This document shows positions 5,314 to 7,699 of a stretch of 7,699 bases of DNA, in pieces. Position numbers and translations under genes: made by a program. Source of the DNA: Acidimicrobiia bacterium (lineage in GTDB: Bacteria > Actinomycetota > Acidimicrobiia > Acidimicrobiales > AC-14). Numbering within the stretch: position 1 is the stretch's first letter; each line of letters starts with the position of its first letter. The stretch lies in assembly GCA_019243595.1 (NCBI GenBank), contig JAFAUA010000528.1, forward strand, positions 1 to 7,699, given 5' to 3'. The notes under the pieces were generated by a model. The model was not told the DNA's origin. It saw nothing but the letters and a program-made list of their open reading frames with translations, and did no database searches.

Positions 5314-5793
5314 TCACGCGAGGGCTGTGTCAAGCACGGCGCCGACCGTTTCGGTGTCTTCGGCCAAGGCCAGGCACAACTCGGAGACCAGCACTCGCCG
5401 CGCCATCTCCATCATCCGCTGCTCACCAGCCGATATCGCCTTGTCCCGCTTGCGCTGGGACAGGTTCCTGACGACCTCGGCTACCTGGTAGACGTCACCA
5501 GACTTGAGCAACTCAGTATGGTTCTTGAACCGCCTCGACCAGTTCGAAGGCATCCGTACATTCTTTCGCCTCAACACGGCGAGTACGTCCTCCACTTCGG
5601 CACTGTCGATCACTTCCCGCAGCCCGACACTTGCCGCCTGCTCGGAGGGGACTCTCAGTGTCATGTTGACATCGGTGAAGCGCAGAACCAGGTATTCGCG
5701 TTCGGTGCCGAGGACCTCGACGGTCTCGACCTCGTCGATCACGGTGGCCCCGTGGTGGGGATAGACGACTCTGTCGCCGACTGCGAACGACAT
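5314..5793 (-). CDS. carD: CarD/CdnL family RNA polymerase-binding transcription regulator
   Basis: CarD binds the RNA polymerase beta subunit and stabilises the open promoter complex; in mycobacteria it is essential and acts at rRNA and many other promoters. The 159-residue product matches the family over its whole length. The N-terminal Tudor-like RNAP-interaction domain (about 1-55) starts FAVGDRVVYPHHGATVI and includes EREYLVLRF and MTLRVPS. The helical DNA-binding domain contains NWSRRFKNHTELLKSGD, VAEVVRNL and SAGEQRMMEMARRVLVSEL. The tryptophan that wedges into the promoter minor groove is Trp85 with this start, the same number as in the mycobacterial protein. Start choice: GTG at 5796 directly precedes ATG at 5793. 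The ATG is preferred because GGAG lies 4 bases before it but only 1 base before the GTG. In many actinobacteria carD is followed by ispD; here an alpha/beta hydrolase follows. Confidence 0.95.
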   Translation of the reverse strand: MSFAVGDRVVYPHHGATVIDEVETVEVLGTEREYLVLRFTDVNMTLRVPSEQAASVGLREVIDSAEVEDVLAVLRRKNVRMPSNWSRRFKNHTELLKSGDVYQVAEVVRNLSQRKRDKAISAGEQRMMEMARRVLVSELCLALAEDTETVGAVLDTALA

Positions 5794-5819
5794 CACGCTC
5801 CGTCCTGGAAGGGAGTCTC

Positions 5820-5825
5820 ACCATA
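5820..5825 (-). promoter_or_regulatory. Candidate -10 element for carD
   Basis: On the minus strand TATGGT (TANNNT type) lies about 27 bases upstream of the chosen carD ATG, in the 107-bp gap after the PPOX-family gene. This would give a 5' leader of about 20 bases holding the GGACGGAG ribosome-binding region. No good -35 hexamer stands at 16-18 bp, so the call is weak. Confidence 0.3.
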
Positions 5826-5900
5826 CCGGGGCTGCCTTGCGGCCCTGTCCGACCACATCCAGCGCGCGTTGACGATGCTCCCGCCATACGTCGGCGCTCG

Positions 5901-6371
5901 CTAGTCGCGCTCGAGCCTCTGTAGTCCTCGCTCGGGCGTCCATGACTCGACGACGAGTTTGGTGGCCTCGGGATTGAGGCCGGTGATGACGACCTCGGTG
6001 ATGTCGGCGGTGAACATCTCCCCGTCAGAGTGTTCGCTTCCCTCGTCCGTCGCTACGCGAACGACAGGGATGGCCCTTCCGGTGATCTTCGCCTCGCCGG
6101 GCCACTCGCTCTCCTTGCCTTCTTCGGGGTGGAAGGTCGGCCCGTGCAGGGCGAATCGAGCATCCCGTTTGAGGTCCGCCCCCTTGCGTGCGCCGGACAT
6201 CGAACCGAAGCGAAGATCGCCGTCCGCGAACTCGCACTCGATGCCCGATATACGTGGCGAGCCGTCGGCGCGCAGCGTGGCGATTGTCTTGTGGCGGCCG
6301 GCGTCAAACAGGTGGCGCACACGCCCGGCGAACTCGGGCTCCGCCTGCTCGATCGTCTTCCACGGCGGCAC
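5901..6371 (-). CDS. PPOX-class (pyridoxamine 5'-phosphate oxidase family) split-barrel flavin-binding protein
   Basis: This 156-residue protein is a small split-barrel fold of the pyridoxamine 5'-phosphate oxidase superfamily. Members bind FMN, F420 or haem and do various redox chemistry. Visible family features are AGRHKTIATLRADGSPRISG (about 25-44), GDLRFGSMSGARKGADLKRD (about 51-70), which resembles the cofactor phosphate-binding turn, and RFALHGPT. It is too short for a classical PdxH, so vitamin B6 synthesis is unlikely; cofactor and substrate are unknown. The start is GTG at 6371, the only candidate before the in-frame stop that ends the transglutaminase gene. It begins 27 bp after that stop without a clear ribosome-binding site, so it is probably translated by coupling as the last gene of the operon. 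Confidence 0.82.
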   Translation of the reverse strand: MPPWKTIEQAEPEFAGRVRHLFDAGRHKTIATLRADGSPRISGIECEFADGDLRFGSMSGARKGADLKRDARFALHGPTFHPEEGKESEWPGEAKITGRAIPVVRVATDEGSEHSDGEMFTADITEVVITGLNPEATKLVVESWTPERGLQRLERD

Positions 6372-6398
6372 GGCGGTGCAGCGTACCGACGCGGGCCT

Positions 6399-7247
6399 TC
6401 ATGCTTCGCGCGCCAGCTCGACGGTGACCGTCGGCGTGGCGGCCGGCGCTCCGGTGTAGATGCCCTTGAGAGGGGCGACGTCGTGGTAATCGCGGCCGCG
6501 GCCCACCAGTACATGGCGATGAGCGACGGGCGCGCCGTTCGTGGGATCGAAGGCCCCCCATTCGCCCAGCCACGCTTCGGCCCACGCATGGCTCTGCCCG
6601 AGCACCACCGCGCCAGCCTCGGCATCGGGATCGGGATGGAGATATCCCGACACGTACCTCGCCGGGATTCCCATCGACCGGAGCAGGGCGAGCGACAGAT
6701 GGACGAAGTCCTGACACACGCCTCGGCCCGTGCGCCACGCCTCCAAGGCGGAGGTCGAAACGGTGGTGCGACCCTGCTCGTAGACCAGCTGGCCCTCGAC
6801 CCACTCCATGACGTCGTGGACGGCTGCAGCGGGCGACTCGGCCGCGCGCAGATCGGCCGCCACAGCGCGCAGTTCATCGTCGGCGACGACGGCCCGGCTC
6901 GGGACGAGGTACTCGTAGAAGCAGTCCACAACCCCTGGGCGGTCGAGGTCCGACCACGCCATCGGCCCCGCATCGCCGACTGCTGGAGCGGTTCCCGTCT
7001 CGACGGTCGACGACGCTGTCACCTCGAGCTCGACGTGGGGCACGTGGAGGTCGAAGGCGTGGACGAGCGTTCCCCAGTAGTCCCAGTAGCGGTACAGGCG
7101 CGCGGGTGGGTCGACCTCGACGCGGGCCCCGATCGTCACCTGCTCGGCCGTGCTCTGCGGCGTGAGCCGCGCCTCGTTGAACGACGCCACGACCTGGCCG
7201 GTATAGCGGTACCCCGTGGTGTGCTTGACGTCGATCCGCCACGTCAT
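6399..7247 (-). CDS. Transglutaminase-like cysteine protease/peptidase family protein
   Basis: This 282-residue protein has the bacterial transglutaminase-like N-terminal beta domain (about 1-80, starting WRIDVKHTTGYRYTGQVVAS) and a transglutaminase-like core (about 140-250). The catalytic Cys178 is in GRGVCQDFVHL, His220 in GQSHAWAEAWL and Asp234 in GAFDPTNG, so the triad is complete. Such proteins are predicted peptidases or amide-bond enzymes and commonly sit next to alpha-E proteins and circularly permuted ATP-grasp enzymes, in a gene group thought to make and process a peptide tag or small peptide. That role is a published prediction, not proven. No signal peptide is seen. ATG at 7247 was chosen because GGAG lies 8 bases upstream and the ATG overlaps the alpha-E stop (ATGA); an in-frame GTG at 7256 is the alternative. 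Confidence 0.92.
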   Translation of the reverse strand: MTWRIDVKHTTGYRYTGQVVASFNEARLTPQSTAEQVTIGARVEVDPPARLYRYWDYWGTLVHAFDLHVPHVELEVTASSTVETGTAPAVGDAGPMAWSDLDRPGVVDCFYEYLVPSRAVVADDELRAVAADLRAAESPAAAVHDVMEWVEGQLVYEQGRTTVSTSALEAWRTGRGVCQDFVHLSLALLRSMGIPARYVSGYLHPDPDAEAGAVVLGQSHAWAEAWLGEWGAFDPTNGAPVAHRHVLVGRGRDYHDVAPLKGIYTGAPAATPTVTVELAREA

Positions 7248-7699
7248 GCGATCCACTCCATCGGGCGCGCGGCGCGGAAGTAGCGGCCGCCGACGGCGGC
7301 GCCCACCTCGAAGCAGAGCTTCTGCAACCGGAAGAGGTGACCAGGCAGATCGTCGAGGAGGTCGGTTGTCGACCGGAACTCGAGCTCGGTGCGAGCGCGT
7401 CCGATGAGCCGGCGCGCATCGTCGTCGAGGCCGGCCCGGCCGCCGCCGGGTGCCAGCTGGGCCAGGCAGTCCTCAGCGGTGCGCAGGGCGAAGAACACCG
7501 ACCGCGGGAAGAGCCGGTCGAGCACGAGGAACTCGGCGGCCAGCGACGCGTCGACGGCGCGCTGATAGGTCTGCAGGTACGCCTCGTACGCCGAGCAGCA
7601 GCGCAATGTCGTCACCCAGCCGGCCTGGCCCCAGCTCTCGCCGTAGCGAGCGGAGAGCAGCCGAGCGGTCATGTCCACCCGCTCGAGGCTGCGTCCCAG
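7244..7699 (-). CDS. Alpha-E domain protein, C-terminal half (5' end outside window)
   Basis: The last 151 residues of an alpha-helical alpha-E (DUF403) protein run in frame off the right edge. The visible part opens with LGRSLERVDMTARLL, matching the second conserved helix motif in the middle of these proteins, which are usually about 310 residues long. It continues with TTLRCCSAYEAYLQTY, AAEFLVLDRLFPRSVFFALR and the closing helices. The biochemical function is unknown; members are consistently linked to circularly permuted ATP-grasp enzymes and transglutaminase-like proteins. Its TGA overlaps the transglutaminase ATG (ATGA, 7244-7247), which indicates coupled expression. An ATP-grasp gene would be expected upstream, beyond base 7699. 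Confidence 0.9.
   Translation of the reverse strand: MGRSLERVDMTARLLSARYGESWGQAGWVTTLRCCSAYEAYLQTYQRAVDASLAAEFLVLDRLFPRSVFFALRTAEDCLAQLAPGGGRAGLDDDARRLIGRARTELEFRSTTDLLDDLPGHLFRLQKLCFEVGAAVGGRYFRAARPMEWIA

Noticed and set aside
4321..5904. 527-residue plus-strand open frame opposite the hydrolase and carD
   Set aside because: It spans two clear minus-strand genes and their spacer and has no recognisable domain; a composition artefact.
6030..7283. 417-residue plus-strand open frame opposite the PPOX-family and transglutaminase genes
   Set aside because: It is antisense to two well-supported genes with catalytic motifs and encodes no recognisable family.

Overview
The window is high-GC bacterial DNA, most likely from an actinobacterium. 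The main clue is a CarD/CdnL-type RNA polymerase-binding protein that closely resembles the mycobacterial one, including a tryptophan at position 85. Strong GC bias at third codon positions and an apparently leaderless promoter agree with this. Genus and species cannot be read from the sequence.

Layout. (1) Bases 2-712 (+): C-terminal two thirds of an acyl-CoA dehydrogenase, cut by the left edge. (2) About 643-4161: an inserted element of about 3.5 kb. It carries a 779-residue TOTE-type primase-helicase (minus strand) and, divergently, a TacA/TacT-like toxin-antitoxin pair (RHH/DUF1778 antitoxin and GNAT acetyltransferase toxin). (3) 4153-4231: a second, orphan copy of the last 25 codons of the acyl-CoA dehydrogenase. 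(4) 4291-5793 (-): an alpha/beta hydrolase behind carD. (5) 5901-7699 (-): an operon of an alpha-E protein (cut by the right edge), a transglutaminase-like protease/peptidase homologue and a PPOX-family flavin-binding protein.

The most interesting structure is the element in (2). Its ends are marked by a 79-bp direct repeat (634-712 and 4153-4231), collinear at an offset of exactly 3519 bp. Both copies encode the end of the same protein (23 of 25 residues identical), but only 55 of 78 bases match and nearly all differences are synonymous. The left copy has AT-rich codons unlike the rest of the gene; the right copy has the GC-rich codons of the host. The simplest reading is that a site-specific element integrated just before the codon of the catalytic glutamate, brought its own recoded 3' end to keep the enzyme intact, and displaced the native 3' end to its far side. 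No integrase lies inside. A second pair of about 50-bp imperfect direct repeats (734-779 and 4025-4080) lies just inside the ends and would flank the crossover site in a circular form, as integrase arm sites do.

Functionally the element looks like a compact defence cassette: a conflict-system primase-helicase plus an addiction module. The flanking genes are ordinary chromosomal genes. They include an alpha-E/transglutaminase pair known from a widespread but poorly understood peptide-modification gene group. No rRNA, tRNA, CRISPR array or transposase was seen.
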